Positions 11,570 to 23,407 of a stretch of 64,000 bases of DNA are shown here, in pieces. Origin of the DNA: Rhyacophila brunnea (Eukaryota; Arthropoda; Insecta; Trichoptera; Rhyacophilidae); the NCBI GenBank assembly GCA_022495005.1, contig JAGYXB010000438.1:496001-560000 (forward strand). The letters run 5' to 3'. The notes beneath the pieces were generated by a model. The model saw nothing but the letters and a program-made list of their open reading frames with translations, was not told the origin of the DNA and did not search any database. Every line of letters begins with the position of its first letter. Positions within the stretch are counted from its first letter, which is position 1. The position numbers were made by a program, and so were the translations under genes.

Positions 11570-12890
11570 AAGTATGCTTCTAAATAACGCATGGACTGCC
11601 TACTCACTCCCACGGGACGTCACTGAGACATTTATTTTAAAACTGCAAAAGTTGTTTTGCGATCGACCTGTTTGTTGGTCATACGTCATACCATCATAAC
11701 CAAACGTCCCGTTTTTAGGTAGCCTATCCCGTTGTCCCCAAGCACAGCGTCAGGACGACGAAATGTCCCGTTTTCAGAAAGAGAGCAACCCACAGTAACA
11801 ATAAATTATAAATGTTGTACTGGATGTATTGATTGAAAGTAGTTTTATAAATTGTAACCAAGATACAGAAGTATATATTATAATGAATATTCACTTATTT
11901 TTTTAACTACATCACAACGCAAAAAGTGACAAAATGGAACACTACGAATGTTTTAAACGAATTTCGTTGGGTGGAGTTGTTCAAATACACACCAATAATA
12001 ATTTGTATCATGCGAACTTTTGTATAAAATGAATACATTATTATGATGTCAGCCCGGCACTAATGCACTGGTAGAAAGGGTCTGTTCTGTTATGAATAAG
12101 TTTGAAAGAGCGAAAAAACACAGTTGCAAGTTGCAGTTCTTAAATCAATGTTAATTACCAAAGTAAATAATTATAAGAAGTCCTGCCAAGAATTTAATTT
12201 TTATTTGAATTCAAAACCAAATACACTTTGTACTCCAAAAAATTATTATTATATTCACGTGTTCATTCCTGTTATTTTTATTAATAAATAAAAACTATGA
12301 AGAGATATGCGTTTTCTTGAATACACATACTATTATCATTACCTAAAAATTAGTAAATGTCTCGTTTTGAGGAAAAAAATAAATGGTCACGTTAGTCATA
12401 CCATACCTACGTGTAGAAATATCAAATTTAGTATCCGTGAAAATTTCAATAAAATTATATTAAATATACATACAAGATTATTTTCTTTGAGACACAATAC
12501 ATAGATACGTACCTAGTATAGGTACAATAAGACACGCATTTTAAAATGTAGTAGGCAAATAAAGCTGTAATAGTTATGTTTTTTTCGGAAATCGTTTATT
12601 GACAAAGATGTTTCATTGCCAGAAAATGAGATCGCCTTCTAGAAAAATGCAAATACTTTTGCACTGATGCTACATAATACATATTATACCGCGCAGTTTC
12701 GAATAAATGCATACAGAATTATCGATTATTTTTCAGATAGTAACAATATTAGATATTGTGATACTGTTAGTATCTAGATAAAAAAAAGATCTGCATTTGT
12801 TACGTAATAAATTTAAAAAATATATTAATATAAGTATGTAGGTAAAGCGATTTCGGTGTGCAAGTGCAACTGAATGTACCTAGTAATAAC
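11570..12890. other. AT-rich non-coding stretch
   Basis: No coding frame above 65 codons, no clear terminal repeats and no RNA gene seen. Contains a GTCCCGTTTT word twice (about 11,706 and 11,763), possibly a small duplication. Otherwise featureless to my reading. Confidence 0.6.
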
Positions 12891-12896
12891 CTAGTA

Positions 12897-12985
12897 GAGC
12901 GGTGGTGAACCTAAAACACGCGTGCCAGAGGTGGCACGTACGAAAATTTAGCTGGCATGTGATCGTTTTACAAATTCAATTTTTC
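12897..12985 (+). mobile_element. hAT terminal fragment (GGTGGTGAACC...GCGTGCCA)
   Basis: GAGCGGTGGTGAACCTA, ACACGCGTGCCAGAGGTGGCAC matches the end type of the hAT element at 59,658-61,312 (GGTGGCGAAC ... GTGCCA; right end TGGCACGCATGCCATAGGTTCGCC). A single eroded end; no partner end found nearby. Confidence 0.5.
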
Positions 12986-13013
12986 ATGCATAGTATTTTC
13001 GGACCGTTCATTT

Positions 13014-13105
13014 ATTACAACGTTTTTATTAGCTCGTATTCTTGTTTGTCCAGTACAAATCTTTCAATCGATTTTTAACTAACTTCCCGACTAGCTAGAC
13101 ATTTG
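13014..13105 (-). mobile_element. Fragment of the TACCACGTTTTTA element family
   Basis: Reverse complement of the right end of the copies at 20,451, 36,521, 38,635 and 43,501: TTACAACGTTTTTATTAGCTCG, TTCTTGTTTGTCC, CAATCGATTTTTAACTAACTTCCCGACTAGCTAGACATTT. About 92 bp remain; the hAT MITE at 13,119 follows almost directly. Confidence 0.75.
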
Positions 13106-13118
13106 TTCATGCAGACAT

Positions 13119-13601
13119 CAGTGTTGCCATCTTTTCAAAGTGGAATTATAGTACAGAGCCTCCACAATTATAGTATTTGGGGATAAAGTATAGTACGCGT
13201 TGTCATCTGTTGAAAATGTATAGGTTTTTTGTTTCTCAGAAGAAAAAAATAACGAAGAATTTGAGAAACTCCGAGACCCCTTTTTATTTAGGTGCCTCAT
13301 CCGACCAAAAATGGTTACCGAAGAATTCAAGAAATTTCATTTTAAACCAGAGTCAAGGGACTTTTTTACGTTTTTCGAGCAATTTTTTTTCCAAGTTCTC
13401 CAAATCTTCTTATATTGCGAAATTATAGTACTTTGCACCAATTTATCGAACGAAAATATCGAAATTTTAGTACCTTTTACATATTTTTTCCCATATTCAA
13501 AATTATAGTATTTTGGGCGTACTATTGTTTTATTTCGTACATAGTACGCGGACCAAAGTTATAAAACAAATACTATAATTATAGCACGGCTGGCAATACT
13601 G
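13119..13601. mobile_element. hAT-type MITE, CAGTGTTGCCA ends, 483 bp
   Basis: Left end CAGTGTTGCCATCTTTT, right end GGCTGGCAATACTG: inverted CAGTRTTGCCA termini, as in many hAT elements. The interior is built from repeated ATTATAGTA words (at least eight). The 8-bp flanks GCAGACAT and ACTGGTAC do not match, so the duplication has decayed or the left flank was rearranged. The 65-83-codon frames inside are shadows of this repeat. Sister with intact duplication at 15,843-16,047. Confidence 0.7.
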
Positions 13602-14567
13602 ACTGGTACCTATGTACTTGTCCCCTAAATCGTGTACAATTTGCAATCCTCCTGAATATATTCAGGAATAGCTGTAATTTTGAAAATGTAAATAGGTAGT
13701 TAGTTCTTTGTCTTAATTTTTCATATTTCGAACATTATTATTTGAAACGTCAATTAGAACGTTTTTACTGTTTCATTTTGAAGAAATAGTTGTATTGGAC
13801 TTACGAGGTTCACAAGATAGGGCGAAGTTACGTCAGAATTTCAGTTGGTGATTTTGCAATGCAGTAATTATTTAGACTGCGATTACAAAAATGAATAAGT
13901 AGGTACGTTATCATTGTATAATGCGAATTATTATTATCAAATAAATAGTGATGTGTGTGTGCGTATGTATGCATAAAAAATAGTGATAAAACTTACACAC
14001 ATACATGAACGGAGCGCAATTTTAGCTATTTTTTTTATATATGCGTTGCCTAATAAAATGGAGACTGACACAACTTATATAACATTATGTAGATAACGTA
14101 TCAAATATGTATACGAACCAGTTAGATCAGCGGCTTCCAACTGGCTTTTGATCGGGTGCATATCCTATTTTCACAATGCACAATTATTTCAAACATTTAT
14201 AATTTTAGAAAGTGAAAATTAATAGGTAGAAGGTACACCATAATTTTTATGCGTTTGATAAAGTAAATAAATTATTATATTATGATTAATTAGAAGATAG
14301 TAAAATTGCGCCGCAGGCCACTTTTTTCATCGAATGAAACAATGTGCAACGTTGAAGGAAATACGAGTTTTTATCGGTGTAAGTACATAATAATTTGGTG
14401 GGAAATATAATGACATTCTAGAGATTTTTAAACCATAATTTGTCCATTTGATTTTGCACTGACTTTCACTAATTCAGAGACTTGTAAGTAAGAACCCAAA
14501 AAACCGACAATACTCCCAAATGCCTATATCAAAATGTCAATACACAATACATATTATTGGCAAGTAC

Positions 14568-14780
14568 TAGAGATGGGAAAATTGGTCGATTTTGAAGACT
14601 GAGTATACTTACTACCAGTATAAAAAAATACTTGATATAGAAACTTGTTCCAAAATACTTACTAGTATTTGAAATACTATATAGAGCATTCGGCGTGCAT
14701 ATGCGACAAAAGTTTCATACTCAACTGAAACTAAAACCAACTCCATATTAGTATTTGAAATACGTATCGGCTCAGGGAAC
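14568..14780 (+). repeat. Degenerate hAT-like end with AGTATTTGAAATAC words
   Basis: Starts TAGAGATGGGAAAA and contains several near-palindromic AGTATTTGAAATAC words (about 14,665 and 14,750) plus a duplicated TATCGGCTCA. Insect hAT elements often have an AGAGATGGG end followed by such words. No opposite end was identified. Confidence 0.3.
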
Positions 14781-15103
14781 TCTGTATCGGCTCAATAGAA
14801 TCGCTAAAAATACGCTAAGCTCTGCTTGTTGAAATGTCCTATTTATTATAAAATTTTAAACACATTTTAAATTTATGAGTTGTTTTTCTGTTAGGTTACA
14901 ATATTCTTGTTAACAAAAATGAATAACAGTGATTTTTTTTTTAAATTTTAGACATGTTTTGAGCAGTTATAATTATAACAAGCCTAACCTGTGCGTCATC
15001 TCACCACTTTGCTGCGACACAAAATTTATGACCTATTATTATTCATACATTCGAACGCAATAGACTAATAAATTAAAATATACCTATATTCAAGTGAAAT
15101 GAT

Positions 15104-15280
15104 AATGTCAATAGTGTTGAAATTCTACCAACTGGCGAGTGCACAGAACAGCGACTCGCGATGATATCATCACAAGTTTTTTGGAGTAAGTTTATTGGGC
15201 CACACATACTGAGTATGGGTAGTTTCATCCGAAACTTGAGTACACAAACTGGTGACAGTATTTCCAACTCACCTCTAGTA
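15104..15280 (+). repeat. Dispersed repeat shared with 1,869-2,032
   Basis: Same block order as the earlier copy: AATGTCAATAGTGTTG, CTACCAACTGGCGAGT, TTATTGGGCCACACATACTG, GGGTAGTTTCATC, CACAAACTGGTGACAG. It carries an extra segment before the GACTCGCGATGAT word. The overlapping frames on both strands are shadows. Confidence 0.6.
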
Positions 15281-15842
15281 AGTACCTACTTGGTATATTT
15301 TTATAATATTACTTATATACTGCGGGTGCCCTCAACTAGGGTCGCACACGCTGTTGATAACCCCTGCGTACCTAAGATGATTTAATTAAAAAAATTGATG
15401 CGCTTTAAACGAAAACAATCGTTTATTATATTTAATAGATTTTTGAAAACATTGCGCGCAAGAAGGAAATTCGAAAATGAAAAAGGGACCTACATACTTA
15501 ATTTTTTATTTAATCCGTACCATATTGAATGAGTTTTTGTATTTTGAAATATAATAATAGGTAAGTAGTGATTTCGAAACATTAGTGTTGTCGAAAAATA
15601 TAAATCCAGTTGATTTATTTATTATAATGCGCTGCCAGGATTGTATTGTTTTTAAATAAATAAATAAAATCGTGGACCAACACTTTGTGCATAAATAAGT
15701 AGGTAGGTGACCAAATATCTCAATCGAAGGCTGCTATATTTGTTGAAGATGCGAACGATGCACGTAAAGCCATACGCCGTAAAATGCAGAGTTAATTTTT
15801 TTTACTTTTTCCTAATGCTAGAACCCTATATGGATACCCAAG

Positions 15843-16047
15843 CAGTGTTGCCATCTTTTTCTATACTGATTATAGTACAAAGGCGTAAAAAATATAGTAT
15901 TTCTAAAAAATATATAGTACAGGAACATTTTTCGTCTTGAATCCTTAAAAAATATAGTATTTTGGTATATTTGGCGTAAAATTATAGTATTTTACATTTT
16001 TCGCAGAATTAAAATTATAGTATTGTACTATATGGTTGGCATCACTG
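15843..16047. mobile_element. hAT-type MITE with 8-bp target duplication
   Basis: A 205-bp element with ends CAGTGTTGCCATC and GGTTGGCATCACTG. It is flanked by TACCCAAG (15,835-15,842) and TACCCAGG (16,048-16,055), a 7-of-8 target duplication of the length typical of hAT transposition. Interior: repeated ATATAGTATTT / ATTATAGTATT words, as in the sister at 13,119-13,601. Non-coding; the short frame running through its left half is incidental. Confidence 0.85.
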
Positions 16048-16241
16048 TACCCAGGCTTTTTTGTCATGTAACGCGGTGGAACGGCGTTCCGGCACCTTTT
16101 CTCACGGTATTTTTAATGTTTCAAAAGAAATTTGACGAAACAATGTTCGCGCTTACATAGTACAAGTTAATTTTCCTGAATCATCTCACATGAAAAGACA
16201 TATCCTGAAAAACTATCGCGTTTGATATATTATTATATGCA

Positions 16242-16499
16242 TTGAATTATATTACCATTTCTTTAAGTGAATGTGAACGCGAATTTTCGCAAATGAATCT
16301 AATTATTAGCCCAATAAGAGCTTTGTTGAAGACCAAAACAATTTCGCCACTTTTGTTCATCAAACTCGTTGGACCACCTTTGACACTTTTCCTTCCTTCA
16401 AAATGTCGATTGGTGGTTACTCAGTGGAAGACATTCGGACAAACACTAAGAAAAGAAATCGAGACGATTTGCCAGACGAGAATTGGACTAAACTTTGGC
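16242..16499 (+). pseudogene. hAT transposase C-terminal remnant (KIAA1586-like)
   Basis: The frame reads SECEREFSQMNLIISPIRAL, then LLKTKTISPLLFIKLVGPPL and QWKTFGQTLRKE. This matches the C-terminal hAT dimerisation region of KIAA1586-like domesticated and transposon proteins, with a typical ECERxFSxMNLIxxxxR core and LLFIxxVGPPLxxFxP followed by a WxxxG block. Only about 85 codons remain. The frame has no natural start, and it ends where a CCCATGGGCATG-family element inserts at 16,505. No DDE catalytic residues are present. A decayed transposase fragment; the family call rests on motif recognition only. Confidence 0.65.
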
Positions 16500-16504
16500 A
16501 ATCT

Positions 16505-16821
16505 CCATGGCCCCGACAAAGGGGGGATTGACAGGGCTCTAGCCTGGGGATTGACCAGATAAGTGAGATAAACGCACAACACAAATATGCTCTGATCGTA
16601 AAAAAAATCGCCCGCGGCGCTAATTTCCTTCACGCTTATTAATTATTAACACTTTAAAATATTTAGTTTTGTAATTGCATTTTTTGGTTGATGTTTGTTG
16701 ATACACTGAATACCTTTAATTTTACGTCGAACACCATTTGAAAAACGTTACTATAGAGCGTCACACTACCTTTAACCTTAGTGACAGGTAGAGGGCCTGC
16801 TTCAGGATGTGGGGACCATGG
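16505..16821 (-). mobile_element. TIR element, CCCATGGGCATG family, copy 3, inserted in hAT remnant
   Basis: Ends CCATGGCCCCGACA and TGTGGGGACCATGG. Interior matches copies 1 and 2 in reverse orientation: AGGGCTCTAGCCTGGGG, AAGTGAGATAAAC, AACACCATTTGAAAAACG, CCTTAGTGACAGGTAG. It interrupts the sequence following the transposase remnant, so it arrived later than that hAT copy. Confidence 0.7.
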
Positions 16822-17259
16822 AAATCACTAAGTATATACTTTTATTCAAGTATATGATGTGAGTGAATTGAGATCCGGCAACTTTAAAAAAAAAAAAGAA
16901 GCCCTGTGGGTACGTATTGATTTCATCCAAGACTGTACCAGTGCCGCTTCCCTCAAATTTTGGACACCCGAAGTTTTTAAATCTTTAAATCTTACTCGAA
17001 GTAGCAGTAACTATCACTACGGTCGAAATTTACTGTTCAGTGTCACAGCCTAACTATAGTCGGCCTTGGGTAATACCAGCGTTGCCAGAATGATAATTAT
17101 TTTACAAAATCGGGATTTTTACCATTTAGGAGCAAAAAGCCGGACAACCTGAAAAATGCATAGGTAGTTCAATATTTCTATAATATCAATTATAAATAAT
17201 ACAATAAAAACTACAAAACTCTTTAATTATCAAAACGATAATAATATTAAACAATATTT

Positions 17260-17514
17260 CGTCACTGTTCTGGCAGAAGACACTAATTCTAAAAAATGAC
17301 ATATTAAGTTAGTCATATCAAACTGTTCCTTATTTCAAACTTTACCGTCTGGAAACCTTCTTAATAAATAAACAGTCTTTATTTTAAAGTCATCTTTTTT
17401 ACGATTACTTAATAAACTCACATGATAGACCATTTCAAACATTTTAACAACTTCAAAGTCAAATTACTCAAAACTAGTAATTTCCAGTTATTGTGTTCTG
17501 CCAGAACAGAGACG
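17260..17514. mobile_element. 255-bp TIR element, CGTCACTGTTCTGGCAGAA ends
   Basis: Left end CGTCACTGTTCTGGCAGAA and right end TTCTGCCAGAACAGAGACG are inverted with about one mismatch; the match continues into ACAC/GTGT. AT-rich non-coding interior. Flanking duplication unclear. Just upstream, at 17,078, CAGCGTTGCCAGAAT looks like another hAT-type end with no partner found. Confidence 0.5.
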
Positions 17515-18382
17515 ATTTATTCCTGACACTCACCTATTTGTACTCTGATGAAGATTTTACTTCCTGAAGAGTTTCATTCTGCTGCTTAATGTATTGGTAA
17601 AATTCAGCACATTAGTAAGTATATCATGCTGAATTGAACTTAGTAATTCCGATTTTATCAACTCATTACAAAAATTTTCTCTTGCATCTGACTAAGTAAT
17701 TTAGATTCATCCTAGAAAATACCCATTCGGTATAGCAATCAAATGTTGGTATGCAATACTTAAATGAAATTAGCTTGTTGTCTCTTTTTCGGGAATAACT
17801 TGAATATTGTTTAACCTAAACGCCTTATTTGTATTTAAAATACATTCTTAAAATCTCGTGAATTATTCGTTGAATAAAAGAGATAGTTAATTATTTGTAT
17901 TTGTTCAATAATATTAATAATAATGCGCGGGACAATCTAAAAGTTGATGTCGGGTAATACACACCGTGAGTGGATTAATAATTCCATTTCAATACACGAT
18001 CATCGCATTGGCTTCCAGGAACACAATAGGTAGTTATTGGCAATGGATTGTTCTATTTACAAAAATAGTGTTGAATAATAAAATGTCTGGCCGATATTTC
18101 TGAAGTACCTACCTGTCGCGTATTTAGTATTTTTTTCCTCATAGAAAAAAAATAATTCACAAAAATGCATTACTCGCTTTCATGCCCTTCATGCTGACCT
18201 TAGTAATAATAATATGACTAATGTTTCAAACCGAGAACATAAAATAAAAACATATTAACGTACTTTATTGATAGTCCGCGACACTTTTGGAATTTGGATA
18301 CCATTTAAATATCGGGACATACCTATTTATTATTTAGTCAGTATGGACGATGAAGAGTATTATAAAAGTGCTATAACCACGG

Positions 18383-18667
18383 CCATCTGCGCATTCTATA
18401 CACATGGCTGCTATCGGCGGCTATCGAGGGTAGTTTATCATATTTATGTTATTATACTTACCTAATTATAGTTACAATAAGTGCTATATTTTAACAGCAT
18501 CTCTCTTGGCTGTGATAACTTTTTTAGAGCGAGATAGACAGTGTTGACAGTTTAGAGTTTAGACGGCTAACTTATTGTAACAAAATTATACTACCTCAAT
18601 ACATAAATATGATAAACTACCCTCGAGGGTCGCCGATAGCAGCCTTGCGTGTAGAATAGATGCGCTG
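18383..18667. mobile_element. Foldback element with ~95-bp inverted arms
   Basis: The left arm (CATCTGCGCATTCTATACAC, GGCTGCTATCGGCGGC, CGAGGGTAGTTTATCATATTT) is the inverse of the right arm (AAATATGATAAACTACCCTCG, CGCCGATAGCAGCC, GTGTAGAATAGATGCGC). The middle carries GTTACAATAAGTGCTAT and GAGCGAGATAGACAG, shared with the centre of the foldback at 45,011-45,699. The two loci are therefore one family. Non-coding. Confidence 0.7.
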
Positions 18668-18744
18668 ACGTAAGCTTCCTTGAAGAAAAAAATGAGCTGC
18701 GCGCTGCGCATGCGCATCGTCATGCAATTTCCAACTATCGCGTG

Positions 18745-18855
18745 AAAATTCAGAAGCTTCTGAAATTTTTTGATCCATGCATGCAATCTTGCAACTTTGT
18801 TATGGCCGCGATAATACGTACTGTTAGCAGTAGATCCATGCACCTGTAAACGGGG
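18745..18855 (+). repeat. Terminal part of CGTTTACA/GATCCATGCATG repeat
   Basis: AAAATTCAGAAGCTTCTG, TTTTTTGATCCATGCATG, CAATCTTGCAAC, then GTAGATCCATGCACCTG and TAAACGGGG. Matches 4,360-4,465 and the end of the inner element at 9,485. Immediately 5' at about 18,708 is the perfect palindrome TGCGCATGCGCA. Confidence 0.5.
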
Positions 18856-18887
18856 TATAACATTGTCTCAAATTTCTTATTTTATTT

Positions 18888-18922
18888 TTTTGTTCAACCA
18901 TGTCCGACTCTAATAGGTGAGT
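18888..18922 (-). mobile_element. SINE family A, 3'-end fragment
   Basis: TTGTTCAACCATGTCCGACTCTAATAGG is the reverse complement of the family A tail (CCTATTAGGATCGGACATGG...). About 35 bp only. Confidence 0.5.
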
Positions 18923-19477
18923 TTTATCTAGTAGTTTGAGTAAGTGCCGATATTGACAAATTTTCTTTTCCTACGTTAATTTCCGTTTCTTAATATAAAA
19001 TAAACCATATTTTGTATTGGAATTCAAGCAACAGAACTTGAATTAGGTAAGTACCTATATTTTTTTACAAAATAAACATAATTTTGAAAGGAATTCATTG
19101 CTTGTTTTGTTTAACCTATACCGCAACTTAGGGCTTGTACTGTACCTACCTACTACCTAGATGAGAAAAAGTATTTTTCCGCTTGTTGTATAAATCGGAA
19201 TTCATCTAATAATAAAAATAGAATTCTCGGAATTTTTTTTCCATACAAGAAGCCTTGGAATTCTCTTTGAAAAACTGTCACAACATTGATTGACGTAACT
19301 ACCTGCGTACCTACGCATTTTCAGCGATATAGGTATAAGGAGTAAAAGTAAACATGGATAATCATAATGCAAAGAACTGTCATTTTAATAATAACTAGGT
19401 ACTTACCAATAAGTAAGTATAATATTTCGACTTATATTAATATTTTCCTAAGGTTACTTACTGTTATTTGTATATTG

Positions 19478-19610
19478 ATGGACGCATGTTGGATTTATAT
19501 GAGAAATTGTATTTCGGTCGGCATGCGTCATTTGCACCCGCGACCCGCAATCCGCGCATCGCCTAGCCACGATCTTTTTAGACCATGCCTCAACCGAGGT
19601 ATAGCCTTAA
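19478..19610 (-). mobile_element. TTAA-flanked MITE family, half copy
   Basis: GATGGACGCATGTTGGATTT, GCATGCGTCATTTGCACCCG, CAATCCGCGCATCGCCTAGCC, GATCTTTTTAGACCATGCC, CAACCGAGGTATAGCC then TTAA. The terminus and orientation match 52,227-52,642. The other half is missing. Confidence 0.7.
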
Positions 19611-20450
19611 TCAGCTAGAGAGAAAGTCCTTTTCAAATTAACCACAAGAAAGCACGCGCGATCTCGTTGTATCTCTTGATTCGTATTGCATCACTCATCT
19701 GCCTCAGGAGTGAGAGAAAGAAATGGTGTGAATCCCTGGGCTTTATACTAACATATTGTTCGCCTTACTGTCGCGCTGTAAAGTCTTTCAACAGTATCAT
19801 AATAATTAGGTGATGAGTGCAATGAGTGCCCAAAAGGTGACCAAAGCTCAACGACGATATGGAAAACGGAGTATTTATTTGTGACAGTGAAAGACACGTA
19901 TTTTGTTTAATTTGTAACGTCTAAGGTGGCCTAAGCTAAATATAATATAATATGTTTGTTCTAGTTGAAGAATAACAATAGTAGATCATTACCAGCTTTA
20001 GTACTGGATAATAGATGACATCCTACTTTAGGTTTGACATGGCTGTAGTAAAGCTTTTTAAAGTAAGGACAACTTTCGATTGGCACTTCATAAAAGTTCT
20101 CAAATGCAACTTGGAAGGTTAAATTTTCCATTAACATGAGTGGGGTGGGTACGTCAGTAAAATATATGTACCTACGTATTTAAAAAGTGTATTAGGTAGT
20201 ATCTTAGTAGTTTCACAAACACTGATTTACCTAATATATTAATATTCTTCATGGGATGATTATTATGATATATTTATACTTATAATTTTTCTATTTGTTG
20301 TGAGAGCTTTGCTTTGCTTACTCGGGGTACAGAAATGTATTAAAAAACCTTATTTCCTATATCGATGACTTTTTATACTACAATAAATAAGTCCGATAGA
20401 AAATGTTTCACGATATTCATATATTATGCAATAAAATGTTATTATATATA

Positions 20451-20914
20451 AAATAATTACAAGATAAAAAGAACTTTTTATATACAGCGTTTTTAAATTT
20501 TCTATTCAATTATTATGCTCAATATGCTCAAACTTGTACTTGATACGAAGTAAATAAAAAACAAACAAAATATAGAATACTGAAATGTCATTTTGATTTC
20601 CATAGTAACGCACGTATTATATTAATAATTTAGTTGCTAGGATCACCCACTCAGCAACTAATAATAGTGGATTGGATTACGGATTTCTTCCGAAATAACT
20701 TTTCATACAAAACAGAATTAACTGAAAATGAATTCAATTCTACTCAAAGATGGCCAAAAGTATTAAAAAATGCATTGGCATCGTGTTTTGATATATTCTA
20801 AAAGTTTCAAATGTCTAGCTAGTCGGGAAGTTAGTTAAAAATCGATTGCAAGATTTGTACTGGATAAACAACCACCGGACAAATAAGAATACGAGCTAAT
20901 AAAAACGTTGTAAT
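20451..20914 (+). mobile_element. TACCACGTTTTTA-family non-autonomous element, copy 1
   Basis: Shares its whole ~480-bp sequence with copies at 36,521, 38,635 and 43,501: start AAATAATTACAAGATAAAAA, ACTTTTTATATAC, GTTTTTAAATTTTC, a TAGTTGCTAGGA/TTAGCAAC hairpin-like block, AATAATAGTGGATTGGATTA, CGAAATAACTTTTCATACAA, GTCTAGCTAGTCGGGAAG, ACAACCACCGGAC and end AAAAACGTTGTAAT. Left and right ends are imperfect inverted repeats (TACCACGTTTTTA in better copies). No transposase; superfamily unknown. Confidence 0.8.
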
Positions 20915-21592
20915 AAGCTTAAATGAAGCTTTAATAATACGTGTAGGTAGGTACATGTAGATATAAGATTTACAATTTAAGAATTTAAATCTGAGCGTCT
21001 GTAAGTTTTGTCGGAAAGATATTCGAATTAAACTGTGCTCTATTTTCACGTCATACAAATAAATAAGTAAATAAGGATAATTTTTAACAACTAACAATTA
21101 TTTTAAATGTGTGTGATTTAGAATAAAGCCACATTCCGTGGTTATTGCAACACACGCCAAATAAATAATAGTAGTATAATTTTCGCTTAACTTTTTATTA
21201 AAGACTGTAGTTAATAAATAATTTGTAATTTTGAAGAAACTGCATTACTCAGTGATATAATTATATTTAATATGATATGCGTGATCTACGATGACTTAGT
21301 AAATTACTATCTGAATAATATATTATTTACCATTCAATATATACTTACTAAAGTATTAATTAATTGAATTGTTGATTACGTGGTAGCGTTTTTCAGAATA
21401 GTTCTTAAAATGGGTTCATAGCCAGAAACAGCTGTGAATATAAATAATTCAATTATGGTTGAAATAGCCAAGATTTAATTTAAACCATTTACATTGCTAA
21501 CATGATTTCAGAAAGATCAATGATTTAAAGTCATACCTACGTATTTACATATCCGATATTTTTTTTTAATTCACTACTTATATCATTGGTAA

Positions 21593-21960
21593 AGGGTGGA
21601 GGTAGGCTGTCATTATTTGAAATAAATAGTGCTTGTTTTCATTGAACTAATACTAAAATTGCAGAAAGTGTTGGTTAGTTTTTAAAATTCATTAAAACCC
21701 TGCGTAAACCATAGCATAATAGATAATTCCCAAAAATGTGTAGGTACTCGTATCTATAAAACATCTAAAATTATGCCATTGAATCATGCATAATTTTAGA
21801 TAGTTTACACATATAAGAATATTTTTTATCTAGGTATTATGATAAAGTTTACGCAGGGGAACATGAATATTAAATAACTAACAAACGAATTGTTAATAAC
21901 TGACAAAGTTTAGTGTGCACTATTTATGTCGAATCTCAACTATATCTACCCTTCGCTATT
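21593..21960. mobile_element. Palindromic repeat with ~130-bp arms
   Basis: Left GGGTGGAGGTAGGCTGTC...ATAAATAGTGC and right TAGTGTGCACTATTTATGTCG...TCTACCCTTCGC are inverse. Centre: TAAAACATCTAAAATTATG and the inverse CATAATTTTAGATAG form a second palindrome. Same family as 51,428-51,722, 34,872-35,171 and the split copy at 9,393-10,062. Non-coding; strong hairpin potential if transcribed. Confidence 0.65.
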
Positions 21961-22017
21961 AACCTACATAAATACAGTGATACAAAGGTTGTTCGAAAAA
22001 ATATATGAATTCTTCTT

Positions 22018-22374
22018 CAGCTGGGGCACGGTCTAAAACGGTCGTGACTACGCGACGCGAAGATTGTGCAAACGACGCGTGCAGAACAAAACATAATTTG
22101 TCATAAAAATTCAACATGCGTCCATTTAATGTTGTGTTATTGTTCTATTAGTAATAATAATAATATATTCATTGACTTGTTTTCTTTTTCAAGTAAATGG
22201 GTACCGTTTTTTAGTCATCTTTACATGATTTAAAAATTAATTCCCCCGACGCCATCACAAAACAAATTGACGTGTTCACAGCTCTACTTTCGCTCTCCGA
22301 TTGGCAGCGAGTCCGAAATTTCGTCGCACCTATAGTTGAACATTATTTGCCGTTTCACTGAAGTATGCTCTTAA
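22018..22374 (+). mobile_element. TTAA-flanked MITE, near-complete copy
   Basis: Begins in CAGCTGGGGCACGGTC (eroded terminus), runs through AACATGCGTCCATTTAATG, ATTGACTTGTTTTCTTTTTC, AAATTGACGTGTTCACAG, CTCCGATTGGCAGCGAGTCC, CGCACCTATAGTTGAA and ends ATGCTC before TTAA. Same layout as 57,449-58,025. Non-coding. Confidence 0.75.
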
Positions 22375-22379
22375 TAATT

Positions 22380-23405
22380 ATTAGGAACTTCATGCTGGCA
22401 TAAAGATTGACCAAAGTCCTTCTGTAATATTCATCATCATTTTTTCATAGTAAAATGTTTTTCGTAGGTATCTAAAAGTATCATTTTCACAATTCTTATT
22501 AATACATAATGAAGTCATCTAAATGGCTGGAATATTTTCTAAAAGTTTCTAATATTTTTTTTTCTCTTTCACAAAATGTTTACCATTATTTAAAGCAAAC
22601 ACCACGATATAACTATTATACCTAACGACATAGTATGTGCACGTATATTTTACCTAATAAATAGTAATGCAGACGGCAGAAATGGTATTTTGATTTGTTT
22701 TGTTAATCTGTTAATCTTCATAACAATGTTTTTGTAAAGTCCCGCGCGTATTTCAGGTTTAATTTGTTGGAAAATATAAAATTCAACATGATATCTATCA
22801 ATTTATTCTTAATTCAAATCGAGCTTTTAGCAGTAGGTAGTTAAAGTGGGGTTCCGGATATCGATATACAATACCTAGCTAATATTATATTATTATTATG
22901 ATGCAATTAAATGACTAATCTCAGTTTCATTTTTAGACTCATACTTTTTAGTTTTGGATAGCTACTAAGCAGTGCCACTATGAAACATTGAAGATAAGGG
23001 TCTTATGCTTTGAATTATCTATCTGATTGGCATTACAGAATTATAGATAAATGACATTATTTTGTAATTAGAGATTATAATGCAGCAAAGAATACTGATT
23101 GACGGTTTTGATAAGGGACCCGGCCCGCCTTCGAACACACACACACACATACACTAGATTAAGATATTAACCTAAATAATATAAGAAATTGGACTAACCT
23201 TCTTTTAGTTTAAAATAATAAAGAAAATTTTGCATAATAAATGATTAATTAAGAAAAAAGAAAACACAATAGTATGTAGTAGGTACTTAGGTACCTACTT
23301 CACGTGATATATAAATACTCGATATCAGTTTTGTCTGTTAAAATTTATTTTGATGTACATAACACAGAAAACAAAATATTGTTAGTAAATCACATTTCGA
23401 CTGTT
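22380..23405. other. AT-rich non-coding stretch
   Basis: No coding frame, RNA gene or repeat ends recognised. A short (CA)n microsatellite sits at about 23,137-23,152. Some TAGGTACCTA palindromic words (for example about 23,281-23,299). Confidence 0.6.
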
Positions 23406-23407
23406 TA

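Noticed and set aside
23137..23152. CA microsatellite as a notable feature
   Set aside because: Short simple repeat, ordinary in insect DNA.
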